A stretch of 64,000 bases of DNA from Actinoplanes italicus (GTDB taxonomy: Bacteria; Actinomycetota; Actinomycetes; Mycobacteriales; Micromonosporaceae). The stretch's first letter is position 1. Each line of letters begins with the position of its first letter. The stretch is taken from NCBI RefSeq assembly GCF_003001815.1, contig NZ_PVMZ01000021.1:162529-226528 (forward strand). The letters run 5' to 3'. The translations under genes were made by a program, and so were the position numbers. Of the stretch, positions 40,641 through 50,225 are shown one piece after another. The notes under the pieces are model-generated. The model ran no database searches. It was not told where the DNA came from and saw nothing but the letters and a program-made list of their open reading frames with translations.

Positions 40641-41774
40641 TCAGCGAGTGACCCGGATCGGCATGATCAGATAGCGGTAACCCGGGATGATTTCGCCACT
40701 TTCGCCAGCGGGCGAGATCACAGCCGGCTTGAACGCGTCGACGAACGACAGCAACGCGGTCGGTGCGCCCAGGTTCTGCAGACCGTCGATCAGGTACTGC
40801 GGGTTGAATCCGATCGTCAGCGGCTCACCGGTGAACTCGGCCTCCATCGCCTCACTGGCGCGGGCCTCCTCGGTGCCACCGGCCTCGACCACGAGACCGT
40901 CCTCGCTGAAGCTCAGCAGCACCGGAGTGGTGCGCTCGGCGACCAGCGCAACGCGTCGGACCACCTCGACCAGCGACGAGACCGCAACGCGGGCCTCGGC
41001 GTTGTGCGACGCCGGGAAGAGGGAGCGCACCGGCGGATAGTTGGCGCCGTCCAGCAGGCGGCTCGTCGTGCGGCGGGCGCCACCGGCGAAACCGATCATG
41101 CCCTCACCGGCGTTGCCCTGGGCGAGCGCCAGGGTCACCGAGCCACCGATCGGGCCGAGCGCCTTGGCGGTGTCGTTCAGCGTCTTCGCCGGGACCAGCG
41201 CGTTGAGGCTGATCTCGGGATCCTCCGGGGACCACTCGATCTCGCGCATGGCCAGGCGATACCGGTCAGTGGCCAGCAACGCGATGTTCGAACCGTTCAG
41301 CTCCAGTCGCACACCGGTCATCATCGGCAGGGTCTCGTCCCGACCTGCGGCGATCGCGACCTGGGAAACCGCTGAGGCGAACGTGGCCGCGTCGATGGTG
41401 CCCGCACTGGACGGCATGTCCGGCAGGCTCGGATAGTCCTCCACCGGCATCGTGGGCAGGGTGAAACGGGCACTGCCGCACACCAGCTCGAGATGGGCGC
41501 CGACAGCGGCGATGTCGACCGGCTTGCCGGGGAGCGCCTTGGTGATCTCGGCGAGCAGGCGGCCGGAGACCAGGGCGGCGCCGTCCGCGTCGGCCTGCAC
41601 CTCCACCGTCACCTGGCTCGAGACCTCGTAGTCGAAGCCCGACACCTGCAGGCGGCTGTCGGTGACCCTGAGCAGGACACCGGCGAGCACCGGCACCGAG
41701 GGCCGGCTGGGCAGGCTCTTGGCTGTCCACGCCACGGCGTCGGCGAGCGCGTCTCGCTCCACCCGGAACTTCAT
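40641..41774 (-). CDS. dnaN: DNA polymerase III sliding clamp (beta subunit)
   Basis: The product is 377 aa, built of three clamp folds. The N-terminus is MKFRVERDALADAVAWTAKS, with the family PVLAGVLLRV and later LPMMTGVRLELNGSNIALLA (about 153-172). The end is RYLIMPIRVTR. Two rings encircle DNA and tether Pol III. It lies between oriC and gnd, transcribed leftwards away from the origin. The final MP-(M/I)-R motif typical of clamps is visible. Confidence 0.98.
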   Translation of the reverse strand: MKFRVERDALADAVAWTAKSLPSRPSVPVLAGVLLRVTDSRLQVSGFDYEVSSQVTVEVQADADGAALVSGRLLAEITKALPGKPVDIAAVGAHLELVCGSARFTLPTMPVEDYPSLPDMPSSAGTIDAATFASAVSQVAIAAGRDETLPMMTGVRLELNGSNIALLATDRYRLAMREIEWSPEDPEISLNALVPAKTLNDTAKALGPIGGSVTLALAQGNAGEGMIGFAGGARRTTSRLLDGANYPPVRSLFPASHNAEARVAVSSLVEVVRRVALVAERTTPVLLSFSEDGLVVEAGGTEEARASEAMEAEFTGEPLTIGFNPQYLIDGLQNLGAPTALLSFVDAFKPAVISPAGESGEIIPGYRYLIMPIRVTR

Positions 41775-42976
41775 GCTGTCCTCCGCGATGCGTCCTCATA
41801 CAGGGGCATGGACCCCACTGAACTCTATGGCTCCGGCGGTACTGGCGCGTGCCCGGCCCTGGTCCGGCTTCTTACACCACCAAGGGCGTGGAACGCCAAG
41901 CCTTGCTTCCCGGTGCTCTGGTCTACCCGGCCCCGGCTTGAGCCGAGAGCTGAGCATCCACACCTTCCACAACGCTGATGATTGGTTTTTGTTCTCTTAG
42001 AAGAAATAACTAGTCGTCTTCATAGGTCCTGTGCAAACTGTGGAGAACCCGCGTTTGTGCTGGTGACAGGGTTATCCACCGGTGATTCACATGTGGGCAA
42101 CCGGGGTATAACCCGGGGTCTGCATCCACAGACACGTGACGCCCACAGAGTTGTCCACCGTTGCCCACAGGCTATCCACCGGTTATCCACCGGTCTTATC
42201 CCCTGCGCTGTGGATTACGCAGGAACGCTACCGGCTCGTCGTCCCCAGAACCTTCAACAGGTAATCCACAGGCCTCCACAGCCTGTGAGATCTTTTGTGA
42301 CTCTCCGTGTCTGTCCACATCGATATCCCCAGGGTTGGTCCACATCTGTGGGGAACGGTGTCAGGTGTTTTCCACCGTCTGGGGATAGAGCCTGTGGATG
42401 CCTGTGGACGAGTGTGGACAACGTTGGCACGAAACTGTCACGTCGCGACGTTGACAAACCACCTTTAAGGACCCTCGATCTTTGGCAGTGATCAGGCTCG
42501 ATGTATGGCTAAAAGTCTGATGATCTGGGGACAACTTGTGGACAACCCCGTGTAGAACCGGTGGACAACTCGTCAGAAGCTGCGAAACCGCAGTTCAGAG
42601 GGCATTCACTCGATCGTGGCGAGCCTGTGGGTAACCCCGCGGATGGGCGTGTAGGGCGTCGACGGCCGTCCCTGCGTGGTCCGTGTTGTGGACAAGCGAA
42701 AACCTGCGCGGCCGAGGCGGTTGGCCGCGGCTCTCCACAGCGGTTCCGGGTCGTGCGGACCACAAATCCCATCGGGTACGGACGACGCGCGCTGAGGATG
42801 CGACGGCGTGCGGGGCGAGCCGGCCATGCGCGGGGCGGCCAGCTTGCGTGGTGAGACCCGATAGCCGGTGAGCGGGCAGCAGCCCGGCGGCGAGGGGTGC
42901 GTTGTACCGGGCAGCCACGCCGAAAGCGCGAGGCCGGAGCCCCGTGGTGCGGTTGTGGACGCTTAGGGCGTACCCA
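41775..42976. other. oriC: Chromosomal replication origin (oriC) between dnaN and dnaA
   Basis: A ~1.2-kb gene-free interval between dnaN and dnaA, the canonical actinobacterial oriC. Three perfect TTGTCCACA boxes lie on the minus strand at 42413-42421, 42537-42545 and 42687-42695. Close variants include 42072-42080, 42151-42159, 42183-42191 and 42311-42319, plus many looser TCCACA repeats. A short AT-rich segment near 41,974-42,015 next to dnaN is the best candidate unwinding element. Short reading frames here are not real genes. Confidence 0.95.
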
Positions 42977-44827
42977 TCAGGTGTTTTGTTTGATCCGGTT
43001 GGTCAGCTCGGCGATCTGGTTGTAGAGCGAGCGTCGCTCCGCCATGTGTTGCCGGATCTTGCGGTCGGCGTGCATGACGGTCGTGTGATCACGACCGCCG
43101 AAGGCCTGACCGATGCGGGGCAGTGAGAGATCGGTGAGTTCGCGGCACAGGTACATGGCGACCTGGCGTGCGTTGACCAGCACCCGGCTGCGCGAATGCC
43201 CGCGCAGGTCCTCCAGCGAGACACCGAAGTAGTCGGCGGTCGACACCATGATCTGGTCGGCGGTGATCTCCGGGCCGGCGCCGTCCGGCATGAAGTCGCG
43301 CAGCACCTCCTCGGCCAGCGAGAGCTGCACCGGGGAACGGGTGAGACTGGCGAACGCGGTCACCCGGATGAGGGCGCCCTCGAGCTCCCGGATCGAGTTG
43401 GAGACCCGCGAAGCGATGAACTCCAGCACGTCGTCGGGGGCGTACATCCGCTCCTGCGCGGCCTTCTTCTGGAGAATCGCGATACGCGTCTCCAGGTCGG
43501 GCGGCTGGATGTCGGCGAGCAGGCCCCACTCGAAGCGGGTCCGCATCCGGTCCTCGAGCGTGGCCAGCTGGCGCGGCGAGCGGTCCGAGCTGATCACGAT
43601 CTGCTTGTTCGCGTTGTGGAGCGTGTTGAACGTGTGGAAGAACTCCTCCTGCGTCCGCTCGCGGTTCTCCAGGAACTGGATGTCGTCGATCAGCAGGATG
43701 TCGACGTCGCGGTAGCGGCGCTGGAACGCCTGGGTCTTGTCGTCGCGCAGGCTGTTGATGAAATCGTTGGTGAACTCCTCGGTCGACACGTAGCGCACCG
43801 ACCGTGCGTGGCCCAGGGTGGTGGCGTAGTGGCCGATCGCGTGCAGGAGGTGGGTCTTGCCCAGCCCGGAGCTGCCGTAGATGAACAACGGGTTGTACGC
43901 CTTGGCGGGCGACTCGGCGACCGCCACCGAGGCCGCGTGCGCGAACCGGTTGGAAGAGCCGATGACGAACGTCTCGAACATGTACTTCGGGTTGAGCCGG
44001 TTGCCGTCCTGCCCGCCGGGCCGCGGCGAGGCGCCCGGACCACGCAGGTCGAGCGGCGGCCGGCCGGGGCCGTTGTCACCGGCACGGATGGGAACGTCGT
44101 CGCGGCGGTCCGGCATAGGCATCGGGCGATCGTCCGGGTGACGCTGATTCTCCCGCAGCTGCGCGGCGTCGGCCGCCATCCGGTGCGCGACGGCGTCGTT
44201 GGGCGCGTCCTTCTCCCCCGGGCGGGTGGCCGCGGACCTGTTCACCGGCGGCGGCGTCTGCTGCGGCATCGGGTCGGCGAAGAGCGCCTCCTGGCCGTCG
44301 CGGGCGGAGGGAACACCACGGGAGTACGGCGACTGCGGCGACGAATGCTGGGCGGAACCGGTCGGGTACGGCTCGGGGGCGTGCTGGGCGGGACCGAAGG
44401 CGGCCTGCGGGTACGGCTGGTCGGGCATCCGCTGCGGCCCGGAGTAACCGGGCAGCTCCGGCTGATAGGGCCCGGGGTCGGCGTAGTGCCGTGGCTGGGG
44501 ATCGGCGATCGGCGCCGTCTGCTCCGAGGGGGTGCCGTAGACGGTCCCCGGCATACCCGAGCCGTCCTCCGGAGGGCGGACCGTGACCGCCACCTGAATG
44601 GGCCGGCTGAGCCGTTTCGTCAGAGCTTCGGTGATCGCCGGACGCAGCCGCGACTCGATGATGTCCCGGGTGTACGTGTCCGGAACCGATAGGAGCGCCG
44701 TGTCCTCGACGATGGCCCGCAGACGGGTGAACTGAAGATAGGCGCGCTGCTGCCGTGACGCGATCTCGTCGGACAACTCGTCCAACGTGTCACGCCACAA
44801 CGTGCCCAGGTCGACCTGATCGGCCAC
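42977..44827 (-). CDS. dnaA: Replication initiator DnaA
   Basis: The product is 616 aa, longer than E. coli's because of a Pro/Gln-rich linker (about 100-270) typical of actinobacterial DnaA. The AAA+ core has Walker A YGSSGLGKTHLLHAIG (about 314-329) and Walker B DILLIDDIQFLENRERTQEE. The C-terminal domain IV carries the DnaA signature GGRDHTTVMHADRKIRQHM (about 574-592). It binds the oriC boxes and melts the origin. Two boxes upstream of its start suggest autoregulation. Confidence 0.98.
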   Translation of the reverse strand: MADQVDLGTLWRDTLDELSDEIASRQQRAYLQFTRLRAIVEDTALLSVPDTYTRDIIESRLRPAITEALTKRLSRPIQVAVTVRPPEDGSGMPGTVYGTPSEQTAPIADPQPRHYADPGPYQPELPGYSGPQRMPDQPYPQAAFGPAQHAPEPYPTGSAQHSSPQSPYSRGVPSARDGQEALFADPMPQQTPPPVNRSAATRPGEKDAPNDAVAHRMAADAAQLRENQRHPDDRPMPMPDRRDDVPIRAGDNGPGRPPLDLRGPGASPRPGGQDGNRLNPKYMFETFVIGSSNRFAHAASVAVAESPAKAYNPLFIYGSSGLGKTHLLHAIGHYATTLGHARSVRYVSTEEFTNDFINSLRDDKTQAFQRRYRDVDILLIDDIQFLENRERTQEEFFHTFNTLHNANKQIVISSDRSPRQLATLEDRMRTRFEWGLLADIQPPDLETRIAILQKKAAQERMYAPDDVLEFIASRVSNSIRELEGALIRVTAFASLTRSPVQLSLAEEVLRDFMPDGAGPEITADQIMVSTADYFGVSLEDLRGHSRSRVLVNARQVAMYLCRELTDLSLPRIGQAFGGRDHTTVMHADRKIRQHMAERRSLYNQIAELTNRIKQNT

Positions 44828-45419
44828 CGCCGCGCCACCCCCATCGCCACCGACCCCCGGTGGGCCTTGTCCGGCCTTTCGCCTGTGCCTTCCGGCGCCC
44901 GTGCAGGCAACCGTCCGGCTCCCCCCGACCCAGCACAGTTAACGTGCTGAACACGCGCGGCGCCACCGGCTATCCACAGGTTATCCACAACCCGTGTCGG
45001 TGCCGGTGGCCGCTCCCGGCCGGATGGTCGGCAGATTTACCGGAGCCTGTGGTGGCGCGGGCGGTAAACAGGCTCACCGTGGCGAACGATCCACCTGCTT
45101 GTCCGGTTTTGGCCGCCGCCCCGCAGTGTGCGTACGGCCGATGAGACCAGCAACCGCGCACGCTAACAGCGGCGACAGGGGGACTACAACCGCCGACCGG
45201 GCCATCCCCCGGTCAGAGCTAAGAAAAGATTCACTTTGTGCACGGAAAGACCTGGTAGACCTTTGCCGCCCACCCATGTCGGCGTGCCGACCCAGGATAT
45301 GGTTGACCGTCCCCGGGGGCCTGCGTAGGGTTGGGCGGTTGCTCCGCCGCGCTCTGATAAAGTGGCGTCTTGCAGCGGAAGATGCCCCCAGAGTCGTAGT
45401 ACGAAGACGGAGTTTTGAC
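44828..45419. other. dnaA-rpmH divergent intergenic region with two DnaA boxes
   Basis: 592 gene-free bases. CTATCCACA (44970-44978) and TTATCCACA (44981-44989) lie 2 nt apart, about 150 nt upstream of dnaA, well placed for DnaA autorepression. On the plus strand TTGGGC and TGATAA around 45,333-45,362 may be the rpmH promoter, with wide spacing. Downstream is a 5' leader for rpmH. Confidence 0.65.
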
Positions 45420-45557
45420 GTGAGCAAGCGCACCTACCAGCCGAACAACCGCCGGCGTGCCAAGACCCACGGCTTCCGGCTGCGCATGCGCACCCGTGCC
45501 GGCCGTGCCATCCTGTCTGCCCGCCGGGCCAAGGGCCGCGGCGAGCTGTCGGCCTGA
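45420..45557 (+). CDS. rpmH: 50S ribosomal protein L34
   Basis: The product is 45 aa, basic, with the invariant KRTYQPNNRRRAKTHGFRLR (about 3-22) and RTRAGRAILSARRAKGR. It is the first gene of the rightward rpmH-rnpA-yidD-yidC-khpB-rsmG cluster. GTG start. It builds the large ribosomal subunit near the 23S rRNA. Confidence 0.98.
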   Translation: MSKRTYQPNNRRRAKTHGFRLRMRTRAGRAILSARRAKGRGELSA

Positions 45558-45593
45558 GCCGACCGCTAGTCCGGTCAGAATGCCCAGGTAGTC

Positions 45594-45950
45594 GTGCTTG
45601 CCGCGGCGCAACGACTGCGGCGTAGCGCGGACTTCGCCGCAGCGATCCGAGGTGGCCGCAGAGCCGGCCGCGGAACCCTGGTCGTTCACCTGCTTATCGA
45701 CGAGCCGGCGTTCGCCTCAACGGCGCGCGCCGGCTTCGTCGTGTCCAAGGCGGTGGGCAACTCGGTGGTTCGCAACCGCGTCGAGCGTCGTCTGCGTCAC
45801 CTTGTCCGGCCATTGCTGGCCGAGCTTCCCGCGGGCGCTTCCCTGGTGGTCCGCGCGTTACCTCCGGCGGCCCACGCCACGTACGCCGCTCTGGGTACCG
45901 ACCTGGAGGACGCTCTGACATCCGCCCGCCGACCCCGGCGGCCGCGATGA
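45594..45950 (+). CDS. rnpA: Ribonuclease P protein component
   Basis: The product is 118 aa. The N-terminus is AAAQRLRRSADFAAAIRGGR, and the family RNR motif is in VVSKAVGNSVVRNRVERRLR (about 49-68). With the RNase P RNA it matures the 5' end of tRNAs. GTG start, 36 nt after rpmH; overlaps yidD by 4 nt. Confidence 0.97.
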   Translation: MLAAAQRLRRSADFAAAIRGGRRAGRGTLVVHLLIDEPAFASTARAGFVVSKAVGNSVVRNRVERRLRHLVRPLLAELPAGASLVVRALPPAAHATYAALGTDLEDALTSARRPRRPR

Positions 45951-46204
45951 GCCTGGCCGCCCGGCTCCTGACGGCTCTGGTCGTCGCGTACCGTCGATAC
46001 TTGAGTCCGGTGCTGCCGGCACGTTGTCGGTTCTACCCCTCGTGCAGTGCCTACGGCCAGGAAGCCCTGGCGCGGCACGGCGCGCTTCGGGGTACGGGCC
46101 TGACGATCCGGCGGCTTTTACGATGCCATCCCTTCCACCCTGGCGGGTATGACCCGGTGCCTGACCCGATCCGTCACCGTCCTGCCGATGTGACTGGAGA
46201 TTAG
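45947..46204 (+). CDS. yidD: Membrane protein insertion efficiency factor YidD
   Basis: The product is 85 aa with the family core CRFYPSCSAYGQEALARHGA (about 26-45) and RCHPFHPGGYDPVPDP (about 59-74). YidD is a small peripheral membrane protein that helps YidC insert proteins. ATG start overlapping the rnpA stop by 4 nt. Confidence 0.97.
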   Translation: MSLAARLLTALVVAYRRYLSPVLPARCRFYPSCSAYGQEALARHGALRGTGLTIRRLLRCHPFHPGGYDPVPDPIRHRPADVTGD

Positions 46205-46205
46205 A

Positions 46206-47234
46206 TTGAGTCTCGACCCGATCTACTACGCCATCTCGTGGATCCTTCTGCGCTGGCATTCCCTGTGGGATGCGGTCGGCGTACCGGACGGTCGTGTGTT
46301 CGGCACCAACTGGGCGTGGATCCTCGCCATCTTCTTCCTGGTGGTGACGCTGCGCGTCATCCTCTTCCCGGTCTTCGTCAAGCAGATCAAGAGCCAGCGC
46401 GCGATGCAGGCGTTGCAGCCCAAGGTCAAGGCTCTTCAGGAGAAGCACAAGGGTGACCGGGAGACGCTCCAGAAAGAGATGATGGAGCTCTACCGGGTCG
46501 AGAAGGCGAACCCGCTGATGGGCTGCCTTCCGATGTTCCTCCAGATCCCGGTCTTCTTCGGCCTCTTCCACGTGCTCCAGCACCTGGATCCGAACATCTC
46601 CGACGCGAACAAGCAGCTGTACGGCTGGCCGCTCGACCAGTTCAACAGCGCCGCGGTTGCCCACCTGTTCAACGCCCCGATCAGTGCCAAGTTCGGCTCC
46701 TCGGCGAGCGAACTGTCCGCCCTCGGCGCCGACGGCACCACGGTCAAGGTCCTGGCCGCCATCCTGGTCCTGGTCATGATGGCCACGACGTTCCTCACCC
46801 AGCGCCAGATGATCCTCAAGACCGGGTGGGCCGAGGACCCGCAGCAGCTCATGATCCAGCGGCTGATGCTCTACGGCATCCCGTTCACGCTGCTGTTCTC
46901 CGGTGCACTGTTCCCGATCGGTGTGGTCATCTACTGGGTGACGAACAACCTGTTCACCCTGGCCCAGCAGCAGTGGGTGCTGCGCAAGTTCCCGCCGCCG
47001 CAGATGGCCGGCAAGGGCCCTGCCGGCAACCGCCCGGCGCCCGGCACCAAGGTTGCGGGCGGCCCGAAGAGCCCGGTCCAGCCCGCCCGCACCGGTGGCC
47101 TGTTCGGTCGTAAGAACCAGCCCGAGCCCGCCGTGAGTCCGGTGGTCGACACCAAGGCACTCGCACCCAAGCCGGGTGCCAAACCGGTGAATCCCAAGAA
47201 GGGCGCCCGGCCGGCGAACAAACCCAAGGGATGA
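46206..47234 (+). CDS. yidC: Membrane protein insertase YidC
   Basis: The product is 342 aa, actinobacterial YidC1 type. Five hydrophobic helices are seen, including WILAIFFLVVTLRVILFPVF with the groove Arg, PLMGCLPMFLQIPVFFGLFH, TVKVLAAILVLVMMATTFLT and LMLYGIPFTLLFSGALFPIG. There is no N-terminal periplasmic domain (unlike Gram-negative YidC). The C-terminal ~80 residues are Lys/Pro-rich cytoplasmic tail that likely contacts ribosomes. TTG start, 1 nt after the yidD stop. Confidence 0.96.
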   Translation: MSLDPIYYAISWILLRWHSLWDAVGVPDGRVFGTNWAWILAIFFLVVTLRVILFPVFVKQIKSQRAMQALQPKVKALQEKHKGDRETLQKEMMELYRVEKANPLMGCLPMFLQIPVFFGLFHVLQHLDPNISDANKQLYGWPLDQFNSAAVAHLFNAPISAKFGSSASELSALGADGTTVKVLAAILVLVMMATTFLTQRQMILKTGWAEDPQQLMIQRLMLYGIPFTLLFSGALFPIGVVIYWVTNNLFTLAQQQWVLRKFPPPQMAGKGPAGNRPAPGTKVAGGPKSPVQPARTGGLFGRKNQPEPAVSPVVDTKALAPKPGAKPVNPKKGARPANKPKG

Positions 47235-47362
47235 TCGCGGCTCGGGCCCCGTTCGCAGGGCCCGAGCGCACCCCTGGGATCACAGAGACCTGCCCGCGCC
47301 GTGAGGCGGCGGGAAATAGCGGACCGACCTCGGTCCGGCCGAATGACAACGGAGATGAGACC

Positions 47363-47929
47363 GTGACCGACACCAGCACTCCCCCTTCCGCCGACTCGTC
47401 AGAGGAGATCACCGCTGCCGATCCGGCAGGCGCCGACGAGGCCAAGAAGTCGGAGAGCGTCGCCTCGGACAGCGACCTGTTCCGGCAGAGCGAGATCGCC
47501 GCGGACTACGTCGAGGGTCTGCTGGACATCCTCGACTACGACGGCGACATCGACGAGCTCGTCTCGGCGGGCCGCCCGATGGTCGAGGTCGTCGGCGGCC
47601 GTCTCCAGCCGCTCGTCGGCCAGCGGGGCGCGACCCTCGAGGCGCTGCAGGAGCTGACGCGCCTCGCGATCTTCCGGGCCACCGGTTCGCCCAGCAGGCT
47701 CCTGCTCGACATCGGCGGCTACCGGGCGGCCCGGCGCAAGGAACTCGGCGCCGTTGCCCGCAACGCCGTCGAGAAGGTCAAGGAACACGGCGACCCGGTC
47801 CGGCTCGAGCCGATGTCGGCGTTCGAGCGCAAGTGCGTGCACGACGTGGTCAACGCGATCCCGGGCGTGCAGAGTGAGTCCGAGGGCGTCGAGCCCAACC
47901 GCCGCATCGTGGTGCGGGTGGCGGACTGA
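47363..47929 (+). CDS. khpB: KhpB/Jag-type RNA-binding protein (KH + R3H)
   Basis: The product is 188 aa. An acidic N-terminus is followed by a KH domain (RLQPLVGQRGATLEALQELT, about 87-106) and an R3H domain (LEPMSAFERKCVHDVVNAIP, about 150-169). KhpB-type proteins bind RNA with KhpA and influence cell-wall and division genes. The Jag-N domain of firmicute homologues is absent. GTG at 47363 with GGAG 8 nt upstream; 2 nt before rsmG, so co-transcribed. Confidence 0.93.
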   Translation: MTDTSTPPSADSSEEITAADPAGADEAKKSESVASDSDLFRQSEIAADYVEGLLDILDYDGDIDELVSAGRPMVEVVGGRLQPLVGQRGATLEALQELTRLAIFRATGSPSRLLLDIGGYRAARRKELGAVARNAVEKVKEHGDPVRLEPMSAFERKCVHDVVNAIPGVQSESEGVEPNRRIVVRVAD

Positions 47930-47931
47930 CC

Positions 47932-48726
47932 GTGAGCGAGCCCCGCTACGGCGCGGGTGACACCGGCCCGGGCGACACAATGCCCGGGCCGTCGTCTTTC
48001 CCCGCCCCCTCAGCTGCCCTGCTCGAACTCGGCGCACCGCCGGCTGCAGCCGCCTCCGTCTTCGGTGACCGGCTCGCGCTGGCCGGCCGGTACGCCGAAC
48101 TGCTCGCCACCGAGGGTGTGGTGCGTGGGCTCATCGGCCCGCGCGAGACGCCGCGCCTGTGGGAACGACACCTGGTCAACTGCGGCGTCATGGCCGAGAT
48201 GATCCCGGACGGCGCCTCCGTCGTGGACGTCGGATCCGGTGCCGGCCTGCCCGGGCTGGTGCTCGCGGTGGCGCGGCCCGACCTCGTCGTCACCCTGGTC
48301 GAACCACTCGCCCGGCGGACCGCCTTCCTCGACGAGGCCGTCGATGTGCTCGGGCTCGACAACGTCACGGTCGTCCGCGGGCGTGCCGAGGAGGTCGTCG
48401 GAACGCTCCCCGGAGCGGACGTGGTGACCGCCAGGGCGGTGGCCGCGCTCGACAAGCTCGCCGGATGGTGCCTGCCGCTTGCCGCGGTCGGCGGACGGTT
48501 GCTGGCCATGAAGGGCTCCTCCGCGGCTGAGGAGATCGTCCAGGGCGGCGCGGCGATCGCGACGCTCGGTGGCGCCGAGCCGGTCATCCGGTTGTGTGGC
48601 GAAGGGCTGATCGAACCACCGACGACCGTCGTGGAGATCGTGAAGGAGCGGCACGTCGTGCCCGGGCGGCAGCGAACCCCCTCATCGGCCGGCCCGCGCC
48701 GTGGTGGTCGGGGCCGCCGGGGGTGA
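47932..48726 (+). CDS. rsmG: 16S rRNA (guanine-527-N7)-methyltransferase RsmG
   Basis: The product is 264 aa, with SAM-binding VVDVGSGAGLPGLVLAVARP (about 97-116) and the family RETPRLWERHLVNCGVMAEM (about 71-90). It modifies 16S rRNA G527; loss gives low-level streptomycin resistance. The N-terminal ~30 and C-terminal ~20 residues are actinobacterial extensions. GTG start directly following khpB. Confidence 0.95.
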   Translation: MSEPRYGAGDTGPGDTMPGPSSFPAPSAALLELGAPPAAAASVFGDRLALAGRYAELLATEGVVRGLIGPRETPRLWERHLVNCGVMAEMIPDGASVVDVGSGAGLPGLVLAVARPDLVVTLVEPLARRTAFLDEAVDVLGLDNVTVVRGRAEEVVGTLPGADVVTARAVAALDKLAGWCLPLAAVGGRLLAMKGSSAAEEIVQGGAAIATLGGAEPVIRLCGEGLIEPPTTVVEIVKERHVVPGRQRTPSSAGPRRGGRGRRG

Positions 48727-49130
48727 CAAGGGCGCTCCATGTGGCTCCTGAGGCACGTTTGCGGTGCGTATCGATCGCGGGGCAGGTCCGGCGGTTTCTT
48801 TGCTTCAACGACGTGCTGAGAGGGTTGCGGGATCCTTGAGGGTGCCGTTGTTGCGGTTGTCGGCGGGCTTTGGCCGTACGACAGCAAGGTTTTGAAGGTC
48901 GGGTTTGTCGTGTCCGGATGTTCGCCGGATGCTTGTGCCCGGCGTCATGGTCTTTACGGCGTCGTTGGAAGACGATGGAGCGGCATTGTGCCGTTTCGTC
49001 GGACGGACGACCATGGCGACACATGCCCGACACCCGTAGGCTGGCCGGATGTCGATAGTGTGGACCGGATCTACCAGCCGGGGCGCACGTTCTGCCGGCC
49101 AACCCCTTCCTAACCATCAGGGATGAAGCG
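48727..49130. other. rsmG-parA spacer
   Basis: 404 bases with no supportable gene; several short frames are not protein-like. It presumably holds the parAB promoter. GATAGT at about 49,053 is a possible -10 box, with no good -35. Confidence 0.45.
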
Positions 49131-50225
49131 GTGCATGAGTACGGTGTTTCACGTGAAACCGAGTCGCCTCTCGACGGGCCGTCGGGAGTGAGCGTGGGCG
49201 GGCTGCACGCTGGCGATCAAGGTGTTCCGCAGCCTCGAGCGGCATATGAGTACGGTGCGCCGATGCCCGGTGTGCCGGCTTCGGCCGCTCCTTCTTCTGG
49301 GGTGCCGGTTCAGTCCCCCGAGCATGTTTCACGTGAAACGCCAGTGCCGGATGAGGACGATCCGCCCCTCGCTATGGAAGCGTTGCGAGCTGTGCAGATC
49401 CTCAACCCGAGCGGCGAGATCATCATGCCGCGCCCAGACCACCCCCGGGTGATTTGCGTCGCCAACCAGAAGGGCGGCGTCGGGAAGACGACCACGACGG
49501 TCAACCTCGCCGTGGCTCTCGCGCTTCACGGCAACCGTGTGCTGGTGGTTGACCTTGACCCGCAGGGCAACGCGTCCACCGGCCTGAACGTGCCCCACCA
49601 CGCGGGTGTGCCCGACGTCTACGACTGCCTGATCGACAACGTGCCCCTGGCAGAGGTCGCCCAGCCGGTGGAGGGCATCCCGAACCTGTTCTGTGTGCCG
49701 GCCACCATCGACCTGGCCGGCGCCGAGATCGAGCTCGTGTCGGTGGTCGCCCGCGAGTCCCGGCTGGCCCGGGCGATCGCCGGACACCCCGAGAAGTTCG
49801 ACTACGTCTTCATCGATTGCCCGCCGTCGCTCGGCCTCCTGACCGTCAACGCCCTGTGCGCGGCGCAGGAGGTGCTGATCCCCATCCAGTGTGAGTACTA
49901 CGCGCTGGAAGGTCTCAATCAGCTGATCAACAACATCAACCTGGTGCGTCAGCACCTCAACCCCACCCTTGACGTCTCTACGATCTTGCTGACGATGTAC
50001 GACCGGCGTACACGACTGGCAGATGCGGTGGAACAGGATGTTCGAAACCACTTCGGCACGAAGGTGCTGAACGCGGTGATCCCCCGAAACGTGCGTGTAT
50101 CGGAGGCTCCTAGCTACGGCCAGTCGGTGATGACCTACGATCCGGGTTCACGAGGAGCCACCAGCTACTTCGAGGCGGCCCTGGAACTCGCGGTGCGTGG
50201 GGTCAACACAGGAGGCACGGCATGA
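49131..50225 (+). CDS. parA: Chromosome-partitioning ATPase ParA (Soj)
   Basis: The product is 364 aa as annotated from GTG. The deviant Walker A is KGGVGKTTTTVNLAVALALH (about 114-133), then VVDLDPQGNASTGLN and DYVFIDCPPSLGLLT. It moves the ParB-origin complex in the cell. A ~100-residue disordered N-terminal extension precedes the ATPase. It contains two parS palindromes inside the coding sequence, each translating as VSRET; the precise start among several GTG/ATG codons is uncertain. It overlaps parB by 4 nt. Confidence 0.94.
   Translation: MHEYGVSRETESPLDGPSGVSVGGLHAGDQGVPQPRAAYEYGAPMPGVPASAAPSSGVPVQSPEHVSRETPVPDEDDPPLAMEALRAVQILNPSGEIIMPRPDHPRVICVANQKGGVGKTTTTVNLAVALALHGNRVLVVDLDPQGNASTGLNVPHHAGVPDVYDCLIDNVPLAEVAQPVEGIPNLFCVPATIDLAGAEIELVSVVARESRLARAIAGHPEKFDYVFIDCPPSLGLLTVNALCAAQEVLIPIQCEYYALEGLNQLINNINLVRQHLNPTLDVSTILLTMYDRRTRLADAVEQDVRNHFGTKVLNAVIPRNVRVSEAPSYGQSVMTYDPGSRGATSYFEAALELAVRGVNTGGTA
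49146..49159. other. parS site inside the parA coding sequence (1)
   Basis: Perfect GTTTCACGTGAAAC, read in the parA frame as V-S-R-E-T. Confidence 0.93.
49326..49339. other. parS site inside the parA coding sequence (2)
   Basis: A second perfect GTTTCACGTGAAAC, 180 nt from the first and in the same reading frame, again encoding VSRET. Confidence 0.93.

Noticed and set aside
42001..42900. Several 60-170-codon frames within oriC
   Set aside because: They cross DnaA-box clusters, differ from neighbours in codon use and have no homologues; oriC is normally non-coding.
43196..44692. Long plus-strand frame antisense to dnaA (498 codons)
   Set aside because: Same cause; a clean dnaA reading on the minus strand explains the region.
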